Both the position numbers and the translations under genes were made by a program. From Porpolomopsis calyptriformis (Eukaryota; Basidiomycota; Agaricomycetes; Agaricales; Hygrophoraceae), in NCBI GenBank assembly GCA_951640195.1, contig OX621173.1:103780-167779 (forward strand): a stretch of DNA of 64,000 nt, given 5' to 3'. The notes below the pieces were generated by a model. That model was not told the DNA's origin and searched no databases. It saw only the letters and a program-made list of their open reading frames with translations. Shown here one piece after another: positions 1 to 11,609 of the stretch. Position 1 is the first letter of the stretch, and every line of letters starts with the position of its first letter.

Positions 1-730
1 TTACTTGGCTGTTAGTAGCAGTAGTGCATTTTGCAATAAAGATACTGCTGCAGTATGGGAACTAGGAAGGCAGGAGCTTAACTAAGTCAGCCATTGCAAT
101 CACATTATCATGGAGCACCCCCCCAGGTGCTTAGTTAATAGTAGTTTTAATGCAAGTTTCTTGCCCCCCCCCAGAAACTTTGCAATAAAGAAACCACTGC
201 AGCATAGGAACTAGGAAGGCAGGGGCTTAACTAAGTTAGCCATTGTGATTGCATCATCAGAGAGTACCCCCCTAGGTTCTCTATCAACAGCAGTTTTAAT
301 GCAAGTTTCTCGCCCCCCCCTAGAAACTTTGCAATAAAGAAACCACTATAGCATGGGAACTAGGAAGGCAGGAGCTTAACTGAGTTAGCCATTGCGATCG
401 CATGATCAAGCAGCACCCCCCTAGGTGCTTAGTTAACAGCAGTTTTAATGCAAGTTTTCCCCCCCCCTCTAAAAAAACTTTTCAGGTGGAAGCTTAACTG
501 AGGTAGCCAAATGGATTGCGTGGCCCTCCCGCACCCCCCCAGGTACTTTACAACTAGCGGTTTCATCGAAAGTTTCTCGCCCCCCCCCCAGAAACTTTGA
601 AACTAAAGAAGCAGTGGTAACTCAGCAATCCGGATAGTGAGAGCTTAACTGAGGCAGCCAAATGGATCGCGCACCCCTCCCGCACCCCCCCAGGTCTATT
701 AGAACTAGCGCTTTTGACCTAAAGTTTCTT
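1..730. repeat. Tandem array, about 150-bp units, C-run hairpins
   Basis: About five diverged copies of a unit of roughly 150 bp. The phrase gaactaggaaggcagg recurs near 59, 208 and 357, with weaker copies near 480 and 635. Each unit has a poly-C tract framed by aagtttc and gaaactt, so a hairpin with a C-run loop can form. The array starts before the window. No coding potential was seen. Confidence 0.85.
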
Positions 731-1550
731 GGTACCCGAGAAACCGTATAATATAGTTAGGGGCAGAGGGAGACCATTGCCTCTACAACAACAACAAATG
801 GATGTATGGACTGGGGAGCAATTCCATTGAATTCCCACACCTAAATCGTCTTATTTGCCTACACAGTAAGAGCAGGTTGAAAGTGGGGATACTGAGGAAT
901 GACCTTGCCTAGTATGGTGCATGGGGGGGGTATAACTCCCTCTGGGCCTAATCTCCAAGCCTTATGGTGAATGGAATAAGCAATGGCATGATGGGCAACA
1001 CTCTGTACCAAATCTAGAGTGAATCGAATCAGTGGAAGTTGAGATTTGGAACTGGGGGGGAGGATAAGAGATATCTATATTTCCACATAAAGGGTGAATC
1101 CCCATAGCCTGTTGTGAATGGGGTGAGTAATAGCATATGGGGCAATGCTCTGTATCAAATCTGGCATGAATCCAATTACTGCAAGGTGAGATCTGGAATT
1201 GTGAGGGGGAAAGAGAGACATAAAGGCCTAACTCTGAGTAGTAAGTTCCATCTCCTTCAGCTTACTAGTAGTGCTTCTAATTCCTTGGTAAAGTATAATA
1301 CAGCCAAGAAAGTGCTGCTAATAAAGGTTTCACTTATTGCAACTAAAAATAATATATTAATATGATCCTCACCCTGACTAACTAATAACTTGAATCGTAA
1401 CCAGCTAACTGTTACCTTTTAACTAAAACAGTTAACTAAAACCTTATTTGCATAATGGTTTGTCCGAGTTGGTCTGCATAAGGGCCTGTCTGACTGGTTT
1501 GCATGACTGCTGCATCTGCATCTTCTTCTTACTATACCATATTCTTTACG
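731..1550. repeat. Degenerate repeat spacer without a gene
   Basis: Two diverged copies of a segment of about 150 bp can be seen, near 905-1055 and 1090-1215. They share ctctgta.caaatct and a G-run followed by aga. The rest is AT-rich. The single open frame at 1114-1365 has no recognisable content and lies in this repeat, so no gene is called. Confidence 0.5.
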
Positions 1551-1554
1551 GAGA

Positions 1555-4130
1555 CTAGTGGCTCTGCAGTGGTAACCAGTGGCTCTATCCACTTGGGGTC
1601 AATTCCATTGAATTCCTACAGTCAAACAACCCCGAATTGACCCCCAGTAAGAGTCGGTTACTAGGGGGGATGTTGAGTAATGTAATTACCTATTATAAGG
1701 GGGGGAGGAAGATTAGTGGCTCTACAGTGGCAACCAGTAACCCAATCGACTTGGGATTGGTTCCATTGAATTCCTACAGCAGAATAACCCTGAATTGACC
1801 CCCAGTAAGAGTCAGTTACAAGGGGGGATGTTGAGCAATGTAATTACCTATTATAAGGGGAGAGGGAGGATAGTGGCTCTACAGTGGCCACCAGTCACCA
1901 TATCAACTTGGGATTGGTTCCATTGAATTCGTACAGTGAAATAACTCTGAATTGACCCCCAGTAAGAGTCAGTTACTAGGGGGGATGATGAGCAATAGTG
2001 GCTACCTCTTATAAGGGGGTAAGAGGAGACTAGTGGCTCTGCAGTGGTAACTAGTGGGTCTATCCACTTGGGGTCAATTCCATTGAATTCCTGCAGTCAA
2101 ACAACTTCGAATTGACCCCCAGTAAGAGTCAGTTACTAGGGAGGGATGTTGAGTAATGTAATTACCTATTATAAGGGGGGGAGGGAGACTAGTGGCTCTA
2201 CAGTGGCAACCAGTCACCCAATCAACTTGGGATTGGTTCCATTGAATTCCTACAGCGGAATAACCCTGACTTGACCCCCAGTAAGAGTCAGTTACTAGGG
2301 GGGGATGTTGAGCAATCATGGTTGCCTATTATAAGGGGGGGAGGAAGACTAGTGGCTCTATAGTGGCAACCAGTCACCCAATCGACTTGGAATTGGTTCC
2401 ATTGAATTACTGCAGTGAAATAACCCCGAATTGACCCCCAGTAAGAGTCAGTTACTAGGGGGGATGTTGAGCAATGTAATTACCTATTTTAAGGGGGAAG
2501 GAAGATTAGTGGCTCTACAGTGGCAACCAGTTGCCCAATCCACTTGGGATCGATTCCATTGGATTCCTACAGCGGATTAACCCCAAATTGGCCCCCAGTA
2601 AGAGTCAGTTACTAGGGGGGACAATGAGCAATAGTGGCTGCCTCTTATAAGGGGTAAGAGGAGACTAGTGGCTCTGCAGTGGTAACCAGTGGCTCTATCC
2701 ACTTGGGGTCAATTCCATTGAATTCCTACAGTCAGACAACCCCGAATTGACCCCCAGTAAGAGTCAGTTACTAGGAGGGGATGTTGAGCAATCATGGTTA
2801 CCTATTATAAGGGGGAGGGAGACTAGTGGCTCTACAGTGGCAACCAGTGACCCAATCAACTTGGGATTGGTTCCATTATATTCCTACAGTAAAACAACCC
2901 TGAATTGACCCCCAGTAAGAGTCAGTTACTAGGGGGGATGTTGAGCAATGTAATTACCTATTTTAAGGGGGAAGGAAGACTAGTGGCTCTACAGTGGCAA
3001 CCAGTTGCCCAATCCACTTGGGATTGGTTCCATTGAATTCCTACAGTCAGACAACCCCGAATTGACCCCCAGTAAGAGTCAGTTACTAGGAGGGGATGTT
3101 GAGCAATCATGGTTGCCTATTATAAGGGGGAGGGAGACTAGTGGCTCTACAGTGGCAACCAGTTGCCAAATCCACTTGGGATCGATTCCATTGGATTTCT
3201 ACAGCAGCTTAACCCCGAATTGGCCCCCAGTAAGAGTCAGTTACTAGGGGGGATGATGAGCAATAGTGGCTGCCTCTTATAAGGGGGTAAGAGGAGACTA
3301 GTGGCTCTGCAGTGGTAACCAGTGGCTCTATCCACTTGGGGTCAATTCCATTGAATTCCTACAGTTGATTAACCCCGAATTGACCCCCGGTAAGAGTCAG
3401 TTACTAGGGGGGGATGTTGAGCAATCACAGTTGCCTATTGCAAAGGGTAGGGTAAGACTAGTGGCTCTGCAGCAGCAACCAGTGGTCCTATCCACTCGGG
3501 GTTAATTCCATTGAATTCCTGCACCCAAATTACCCCGAATTGACCCCCAGTAAGAGTCAGTTGCAAGGGGGGTAAAGGGTGATTCAGCTGCTTGCTCCTC
3601 GTGCCCCCTCTAACGTGGTACTCTGGAGGGACGAAACACCTCCTAGCGTGGCAACCAGGAAGTTCCAAGCGAAAAAAAAATCCTCTTGGTGATCGGGAGA
3701 GTGAGGGCTATCTAATGGCCTTCTCAGTGAGTAGCGCTTTTGACCTAAAGTTACTGGGCACCCCAGTAAGCCGATAATATAGTTAGGGGGGGATGGTGAG
3801 TAATGTAATTACCTATTATAAGGGGGGGAGGAGGACTAGTGGCTCTACAGTGGCAACCAGTGATCCAATCAACTTGGGATTGGTTCCATTGAATTCCTAC
3901 AGCGGAATAACCCTGAATTGACCCCCAGTAAGAGTCAGTTACAAGGGGGGATGTTGAGCAATGTAATTACCTATTATAAGGGGAGAGGGAGGATAGTGGC
4001 TCTACAGTGGCCACCAGTCACCATATCAACTTGGGATTGGTTCCATTGAATTCCTACAGTGAAATAACTCTGAATTGACCCCCAGTAAGAGTTAGTTACA
4101 GGGGGGGGTGTTGAGTAATACTAGTTAGGA
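1555..4130. repeat. Tandem array, about 158-bp units, 15-16 copies
   Basis: The phrase agtaagagtcagttac recurs about every 157-160 bp from about 1645 to 4090. The best units carry an inverted repeat, ggggtcaattc then gaattgacccc, about 30 nt apart. One stretch (3590-3780) is disrupted and resembles the 150-bp array. The array stops about 100 bp before the broken end of the histidine kinase at 4242. No gene is supported; open frames here are by-products of the repeat. Confidence 0.9.
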
Positions 4131-4241
4131 ACAACAGAGGGTTAGGAGGTGTATGGGGTCTCTGACCCAGTCGCTCTGCTGAATTGTGCTGCCACTTTAA
4201 AAAACTGGCTGAGCTGTGAATTTATAGGCTGATCACTCTCG

Positions 4242-7200
4242 TCAACCATAGAAACACACCAATATTATATCAAACGGCTTATTCCGACACACCCTCGCCT
4301 TAAACACATCCAGCGCCAAACTCCCATTCTCAGCAATCTCTACAGTGTGTCCATATTTCTCCAAGATCTTTACTGCCAACTTCTGGTTCACCAAATTGTC
4401 CTCGGTGAGCAAGATGTCGAACACGATGTTATTAGGTACAGAGACTGGGCTGACAGTGTTCGATTCGAGTGCAGAGATCAGGGCTGAAGACAAGTCTTGC
4501 CCGCTCACAGGAGTAGTGAGTTGCGAACTGATGCTGTTGTCTAGGCACCATTTGACTGGATCGCGCATAAGAAGATGGTCCGTCAGTCAAACTGTCACTT
4601 CTAGAGCCAATAAAAGCTCACGGTTCAGACGAGGCATCGATGGGGCTAGTAGTACGATCGGGATATATCTCAGATGCTCATACTCTCGTATACACTCCGT
4701 CTAAGGCACACTCAGTGAGCATGGGTGACCCCAACCAGCAGAAACACATACCACGTTGAGCGAGTCCAGTACGATCAATGCGTGGACAGCGATCCTTATC
4801 CGCGACGTCGCTGACTTCATGTACAATGAATGGTGTCAAATATAACTCCCGGATCCGATCTGAGACTCCCGTGGTGTCACGCACTGTATCCACAAACAAG
4901 ATCGTACGCTTGTTGAAAGGTGCCATCTTCGCCAACGTGCTCTCCACCGAGGTCTGGCTGACCTGTGATGTGATAGTGAAGAAGAATTTACTCCCTTTCG
5001 ACACCTCACTCTCCACCCACATGTTGCCCTGCATCAACGACACCAACCTCTTCGAGATGGAAAGGCCCAAACCAGTACCCCCGTACTACCAAGTGAATGA
5101 GTTCTCGTAGCCCGCAAAAACAACCTGAATCGGTGTACTTACCCTCGTAGTAGACCCATCCGCCTGGCAGAATGTGTCAAATATCAAATTAAGCTTATCT
5201 TTGGCTATCCTAATCCCTGTGCCTGTGACACAAAATTCCAGAGTGACACTCTGGTCATCCCGGGCCAGCAGTCGCGTGCTCAAATTGACGTGACCCTTGC
5301 GAACCTTGGATGGTGGCGTAAACTTGATGGCATTCCCAACTAGATTGGTAATAACCTGTCGCAGCCTCAGGGAGTCGCCAATAAGGTGATCAGGAATGTC
5401 GGCTTCAATGTCGTAGGTAAGATCCAGATTATTCTGTGAGGCACGGACGACCAGCGTCTTGAGGATACCGAAAACGGTCTGGCGCAGAGAATAGGATACT
5501 GCCTCCATAGTCATACGACCCGCCTCAACTAGGGGTGGAAAGAAGACAATTCAGGAAGGGCAACATACAATGAAGGGTAAATCGAGACATACTTTTCGAT
5601 ATATCAAGAATGTCGTCAATGATCAACAGAAGCGATCTCGCGAGACTATGAACCAACAAAAGGCTCTCCCGCTGCGATCGATTCAGGTCACTATCAAGCG
5701 TCAACTCTGTCATCCCAATAATCCCATTCATTGGGGTCCTAGTATCACCTTCGCATCAGAGCCAGAACTAAAACGAACGAAAGACAGACGGACCTGATCT
5801 CATGCGACATATTTGCCAAAAACTCACTCTTACTCCTATTGGCCAACTCAGCTGCCTCCCTCGCGGCGGTATTCTTTTGTATACTATCCCTCAAATTGTA
5901 AACCATTTGATTGATCTGCGTCTTGAGCGAGTCCATCTCCCCACTCGCCTCAACTGTGATGAACCGTGTGAAATCGCCGTCCATGGCCGCCGCCGATATC
6001 TGCGCGAACCCGCGAACCTGAGTTGTCAAATTCCCCGCCATGGAATTCACAGATAATCTGCAGATTCAAATACCACCACGGAAGCCATTAGTAAACGTAC
6101 CACTTGGACCACAGGGACGGGCGTCGTACGTGATCTCCTGCCAAATACCCTGCACGTTCCCAACCTCAGCCTGCTCTCCCAATTTCCCTTCTGTCCCGAC
6201 CTCGCGCGCTACTTTCTTCACCTCAGCAGCGAATATCGCCAGTTGGTCAATCATGTCGTTTATTGTGTTCACGAGGCTTAACATTTCGCCCGAGACTGAC
6301 ACACCAGTGATCTTCTGCGTGAGATCCCCACGAGCTACTGCGGTCTATATGAGCAGGGAATGCGCAAATGGGCTCATTAAAGACAATGATGGAATGCTCA
6401 AAGTGGGATGGATGTACGGTCGCAACGGCAATCGTCCGGACTTGCAAAGTGAGCTAGAGCAGAAAGAAAATGTCAGAATACGGTGCTAAAGAAACAAGAA
6501 AACACACATTGTTAGCCATAACATTCACGTTGTCTGTCAAGTCCTACCCAACAACATCAGTGCCCTCGTGAGAAACAAGAGGTAGGGTCCTCACCTTCCA
6601 AGTCCCACCGACATTCGTAACCCTGGCTTGCCCTCCTAATCGCCCTTCGGTCCCGACCTCCCTCGCCACACGTGTAACCTCATCAGCAAATAGGCTCAAA
6701 ATCTCTGTCATCCCATTAACCGTCTCCTTCAGTCCCAAAATCTCACCCCTCACATCTACCTCGATCTTCTTCATCAAATCGCCTCCAGCAACGGCCTTGG
6801 TAACCTCTGCGATTGAGCGCACTTGATTCATCAAGTTCATCGCCATAAGGTTCACGTTGTCGGTGAGAACCTATGGGATAGAATGAGCGAGAAAAAAAAA
6901 AAGTCGCAGAACACAACACACCTTCCACGTCCTGTACATCCGGAACAAACGCCTGCCCACCTAAAATGCCCTCTGCCCCCACCTCTAGTGATACCCGAGT
7001 CACCTCCTTCGCGAGAGTCGACAGCTGGGCTACCATGGAATTCACAGTCATCTTCAGATCGAGCATCTCGCCCTGCACATCGACGTTCACAAGTTTCCGA
7101 TGTCGCCCAGCGCCACGGCTTTCGTCACTTCTGAGATGGAACGCACTTGATCCGTTAAGTTGCTTGCCATTTTCTGGAGAAGGAAGGGGGCGTGTGTTTA

Positions 7201-8919
7201 CAGAATCACAAGAAAGTAGAACAAACGCACATTAACATTCCTCGTCGGGTCGGCCCAAGTGCCCTGCACCCCTTCGACCCTAGCTTGACCACCGAGTATT
7301 CCCTGAGTCCCCACCTCGAGAGCAACCCTCGTAACCTCACTCGCAAATGCACTCAACTGGTCCACCATAGAATTGACAGTTCCTTTGAGCGTTGCCATCT
7401 CCCCCTCGACAAGTATCTCAATCTTCTGTGTAGGGTCGCCCTTGGCTACAGCGGTGGTGACATGAGCAGTCGAGCGAACTTGATCGGTTAAACTTGAGCA
7501 CATTCGATTGACCTTTTATGAGAATGAGATAAGGCAACCGTACATCCGCTCAAAAACTCCACTTACATTCCTGACAAGCTCGAACCAAACACCTTCCACG
7601 TCTGGAACATGCGCTTGCCCCCCGAGCTTCCCTTGACTGCCTACTTCCAGCGTCACCCTCGTCACTTCCGCCGCCAACGCACGGAGTCGCACGACCATAC
7701 CGTTCACGGTGTTCTTCAAATCTAAGATCTCGCCGCGGGCATCCACTTCGATCTGCTTGGACAAGTCTCCTAGTGCGACTGCCTTGGTGACTTTTGCAAT
7801 CGACCGGACTTGACTAGTGAGATTAGCGGCAAGGTTGTTGACTACGCCTGTGAGTTCTCGCCAGGTTCCTTCGACGTCGAGGACAAGAGCTTGTCCCCCG
7901 AGTTTACTAAATAGTAATTCTGCATGGTGGCAAAAGATCACTCACCCTTCTGTGCCGACCTCTTGACTGACTCGAGTAACCTCCTTAGCGAACTGTCCCA
8001 ATTTATCAACCTATGTACAATATAACGGTAGCGTACAATGGAATTATGATAGAGTAATTCGCACCATAGTATTGATAACGTCTTTGAGTTGGACCATGAC
8101 AACGCCCTGTACTGGCACGGTTATCTTCTGAGATAAGTCACCCCTAGCGACGGCGTTACAAACACGAGCGACATCTTGGACTTGTGCATTGAACAACCGC
8201 AGCTCCTCGACGGCACTCATCCCGCTCTCGAACGCAACGGAAGACAAACCGACAAAAGGGTCGGTGTACACATGTCTCATGGTGGTGGTGTCGGTGGTGA
8301 CCCTCCCGCAGGTCGGGCAGGTGGAGTGATGTCCATGGGAAGAGGCCGGCGCGGAGGCCGTTGTGGTGTAAAGGTATCGGGTGTGCTTGGTTGGGGCAAA
8401 GCTTGTGAGGTTTTCGAGGGAGATATGTTCCGGGCGGCCATTTGGGGGTGGACAGGGGATGGTGGATGGATGGTCGTCATCTCGTGGTTCCATTTCGACG
8501 TCCTGTTCGGTGGTGCCATTATTGTTGCTTGGATGGGACTCACCGTTGGCGATGATGTGATGATAGATAGAATGCGGTGAAAGCTCGTTGGTGAAGGAGG
8601 GTATATCACCCACACTTCGTCTCTTTTTCGTATCTGTTCCGTTCAATTGCCAGCTCTCGGACGCTTTAATGGAAGCAAGCGTGTCTTCTGCAGTGTACAT
8701 CCGTCTCGCCATTGCACTGAGCGACCTGAGGATGATATCCATCTGTTTATCTGTGGGGCCATCGTATCTGGGGATTGGAGCCTCCGAAGGACCAAGCTCA
8801 TAGATGGACAAGAGAGCGACAAGATACGGGAGAAAGGTTGAAGACGATGGTGATTGATTGTCGACGATGTTGGTCATCGTCAACGACAGCGAGGAGGAGG
8901 AGGGTAATAAGCTCAACAC
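4242..8919 (-). pseudogene. nik1: Group III hybrid histidine kinase (Nik1/Os-1 type), frameshifted and truncated
   Basis: This family is the cytosolic osmosensing kinase upstream of the HOG pathway and the target of phenylpyrrole and dicarboximide fungicides. Seven HAMP repeats can be read between 8170 and 5900 (for example [20 protein letters not shown]). They are followed by the H-box ANMSHEIR, split from [12 protein letters not shown] by an intron near 5740, then the N-box and the G2 region YGGTGLGLS after an intron at 5086-5140. The receiver starts with LLTEDNLVNQKLAVKILEKY but ends at KPFDIIL, before the phospho-accepting Asp. Beyond that lies unrelated sequence and then the 158-bp array. 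A 1-nt deletion at 7090-7095 breaks HAMP 4, and a second shift lies near 4778-4790. The G1 box reads GTGIRI where DTGIGI is usual (codons at 5221-5223 and 5209-5211). Several introns are intact, so this was a genomic copy, not a retrocopy. Sequencing error could explain a single frameshift, but not the 3' loss. Confidence 0.85.
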
Positions 8920-8952
8920 GTGCAGAACCGTTTCCTCATCTTATCTCTCACC

Positions 8953-9150
8953 ATGTCTTCCAATTCCAAACCTCTCCTCAATGAACGCACAAAATCCTAT
9001 GAATTCTTCGGTCCTCTGGGCGCCCTTTTCGTCACCCTCTCCGTCCCCTTCACAACCTACTTCCTCTACTTTGCCTGCTCAGAGCATTCAGGCGGTTGCC
9101 CACCCCGCCTCCCACTCGAGACACTCAAACACAGCCGGCCTTGGCTCTGA
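8953..9150 (+). pseudogene. ERG24: Delta(14)-sterol reductase (ERG24), 5' fragment only
   Basis: The frame opens with MSSNSKPLLNERTKSYEFFG and continues with a first membrane segment and YFACSEHSGGCPP. This is the N-terminus of fungal sterol C-14 reductase, a multipass ER enzyme of ergosterol synthesis of normally about 430 or more residues. Only about 60 residues remain before the frame meets antisense TRAPPC11 sequence and a stop. No further ERG24 exon was seen downstream. It lies head to head with the histidine kinase (34 bp apart). A fragment this short cannot be functional. The identity is from recall of the family and is reasonably firm; a database search would settle it. Confidence 0.7.
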
Positions 9151-11160
9151 TTCTGCCCGTTTATCGGACTGTACTTTTTGAATAACTCGTATGACTTTGT
9201 GTACAGCTGCAGTTGACAACGAGGAAAAAAACAGGGGCAATTGTCTTTGAACCGGCTGCGCAATGAGTTGGCCAAGAGGATGATACGGACCTCCAAGATG
9301 ATCGTTAGATGATCCACCTTCTTCTCGTTCACGAATCCGGGGGAGGTCTGCAAGGCCCACACCATAATCAGATCAACCAGACATCGTCCGATATTTGCAT
9401 GCTTACCTCCATCTTCAGAGCGGCCAGAAAACGTACCGAGCTGCCATGTGATAATAGTACCCAGGATGCTGCAATGCATGACTCGCATTTATCCCAGCGT
9501 TGGCTTGGATGGTCAAAGGTACGGAAGAGCGTGAGGTGGAGGATAAGGATACAGGGGCGGGGAGATGAGATTGGATGGTGAGTGTGGATTGCGTGCCCTG
9601 CTCGAGTAATTCGGCAAAGGCACGGTATCTGGAGTATCGAAAATACTGTTTGAAACTTGAGGAGTGACGAGGAAAGGATGATACGCAACTGTCTTGCCAT
9701 CCAGCTCCAAAACTCGTACGTCTCTTCACCAATCCCCCAACCACGCGAAAAGTCGGCAAAGTGGCGGACGTGGGTATTGTGATGCGAGAGAGCAAGCGTG
9801 TGCTCGTTATTATAAAGATAGAGCTTTGAGACCTGAGATCGGATGAGAATTTTCGAGGACGTTCTAAATTTTAGGCCGAGATTGCTAGATAGAGGGATTT
9901 ACCTTCACGTTAATACAATCTGCAAGTACCTTGGCCTCCGCCCAACGTTTCGTGCGAGGTGGGAGAATCGCCGTGGAGCCAAACATGACAATAAGCATGG
10001 CGTATGCATCCTGGTAATGTCTGAACTCCGGTAAAGGGGGAAGAGAAGGAACAAGAAGATAACACGTACTTGAGTGCAACCTCGTCTTCGCCTCGGAACT
10101 CTGCAAAGCATGCCATCTTGTACTCATAGCGCACAGTCCACCCCTCAGGACGTAGCGGCCTTGCTGTCCCAAGAGGTGAGTTTGAGATATGGCTAGATCC
10201 TGATTGTGTGTGGCGGATTCGTTTCCGGCGTACACGTTTCGAGTGATTGGTGTAGTACTCCAGTGCGGGTTCGTACAAGGCCTGCTGCAAGCTACAATAT
10301 GGTTTGTACTGATCGTTCGACAATAAAAACGCAAAGGTTTTGGTGACATGATAGGGAAACAGTGCACTTTCGTCCCATAATTGATGGTTGCAAATGAAAA
10401 GAGGCGTACCTCTGTATGAAATCACTGAGTTCTGACGGGCTTACTGGGCTCAGGACAAAGAGCGCCGCGCGTGACGCTCTGTCTCCGGATGTAAGTGAGA
10501 CGTGCATCCAGTAACCGGTCGTCTATTGGCAATGAGGTGAATATATTGAAGAGAAGCAACAGGAACTCACCTGGCATGCGTCGTGTGGCAGTAAGAACAA
10601 CTGTGAGCTTTATGCCACGCTCGCTTGTGCTCTTCTTGCGCCCGCTGAGAGTTCAGAGTCCTTACGCCGCTCCTCATCTGCCCTTTCGCGTTCTCGGTCT
10701 GGATCTGGCCGGTCAAGAGGTTGACGAGGAGTAACAGATGGTAGCTCAAATATACGAAGGAAAAGGACAAAGACGCTTGGTACCAGCGTAGTGTGCTTGC
10801 GGGTCCAGGTGGGCGATGGGGCCATCAGGGAAGGGGGGTGACGTTGGGGTCAGTGGGGACAAGGGGTGTGCCGTAAGGTACTGCGGGTCATCTGGGGTGA
10901 GTTTTCGCGGGGGGAAGCGAACGGACTTGTCAACGAATACGACATGGAAAGACTCGGACTTTTCAGGCTGATATTGCGGGCCTGCGAGTAAGGAGAGCAT
11001 CACGAAGGCGATGGGTTAGAACTGTGAATTGATCCTGCTGTTTCTCTGAGGAAATATCCAGGCCAGCGACAAACATGACGGGAGCCAGCTGTGACCTACA
11101 TGATTGGAGTTGGTTCTTGACCATAGTAACAGATGAAGCATAAGAAATGGGTTGTATCAT
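9140..11160 (-). pseudogene. TRAPPC11: TRAPPC11 (foie gras/Gryzun protein), decayed 5' part
   Basis: TRAPPC11 is a TRAPP tethering subunit acting in ER-Golgi traffic. Reading down from 11160: QLAPVMFVAGLDISSEKQQD, then FHVVFVDKSVRFPP, LVPSVFVLFLRIFELP, SERGIKLTVVLTATRR, RAALFVLSPVSPSELSDFI, LRPEGWTVRYEYKMACFAEF, HYQDAYAMLIVMFGSTAILP, FAELLEQGTQSTLTI and KSYELFKKYSPINGQNQSQG. These blocks lie in order but in different frames. Shifts occur near 10975, 10815, 10650 and 10460, besides genuine introns. The sequence stops dead after NQSQG near 9145, where the family normally continues, and the DNA becomes ERG24 exon 1 in antisense. It is a dead fragment; the intact gene should lie elsewhere. Confidence 0.75.
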
Positions 11161-11213
11161 TTCACCACTTCAATGAAGCGGTGAATTGGGTCAGTAAACC
11201 AAGGGTTTATAAT

Positions 11214-11470
11214 TCAATTATAAACACGAAGTCCAGCCCAAGGCCAGATAACACAAACACCACTATTCCAGTGGTCCAAGCCCCAGGCTGCAAAAATAAG
11301 ATATGACAGGAACAATTGGCAGTCCAAGCCAAGCCCGGATAATGCAAATACTAATCCAAGGGGGTCCAAGCCAAGCCCAGATAACCCAAAGGACGATTCC
11401 ATATCACAAATTATATTGCGACACCCAGGAAATGAACCTGGAAGTGGTGTAAGGTGTATGAGGCAAGGGA
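11214..11470. repeat. Short diverged tandem repeats
   Basis: Four diverged units of about 60-65 bp contain variants of ggtccaagccaagcccagataa. They sit between the TRAPPC11 relic and the GC-rich array. No gene is seen from 11161 to 11600. Confidence 0.6.
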
Positions 11471-11609
11471 AATGTTTCAATCTTTAGCAAAAGAAAAGAA
11501 AAGAAAGAAGGAATGAAGAAAAAATTCAGACTAAAAATTGCGTACTGCAAAAGAAAACAGTGAACAGTCAGGTCAAAGTGGTAAAATTGTGAACGTACTG
11601 AATCCGACG

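Noticed and set aside
8176..8580. Plus-strand Gly-rich frame over the kinase 5' exon
   Set aside because: Antisense of the first kinase exon, which shows the conserved N-terminus of the family.
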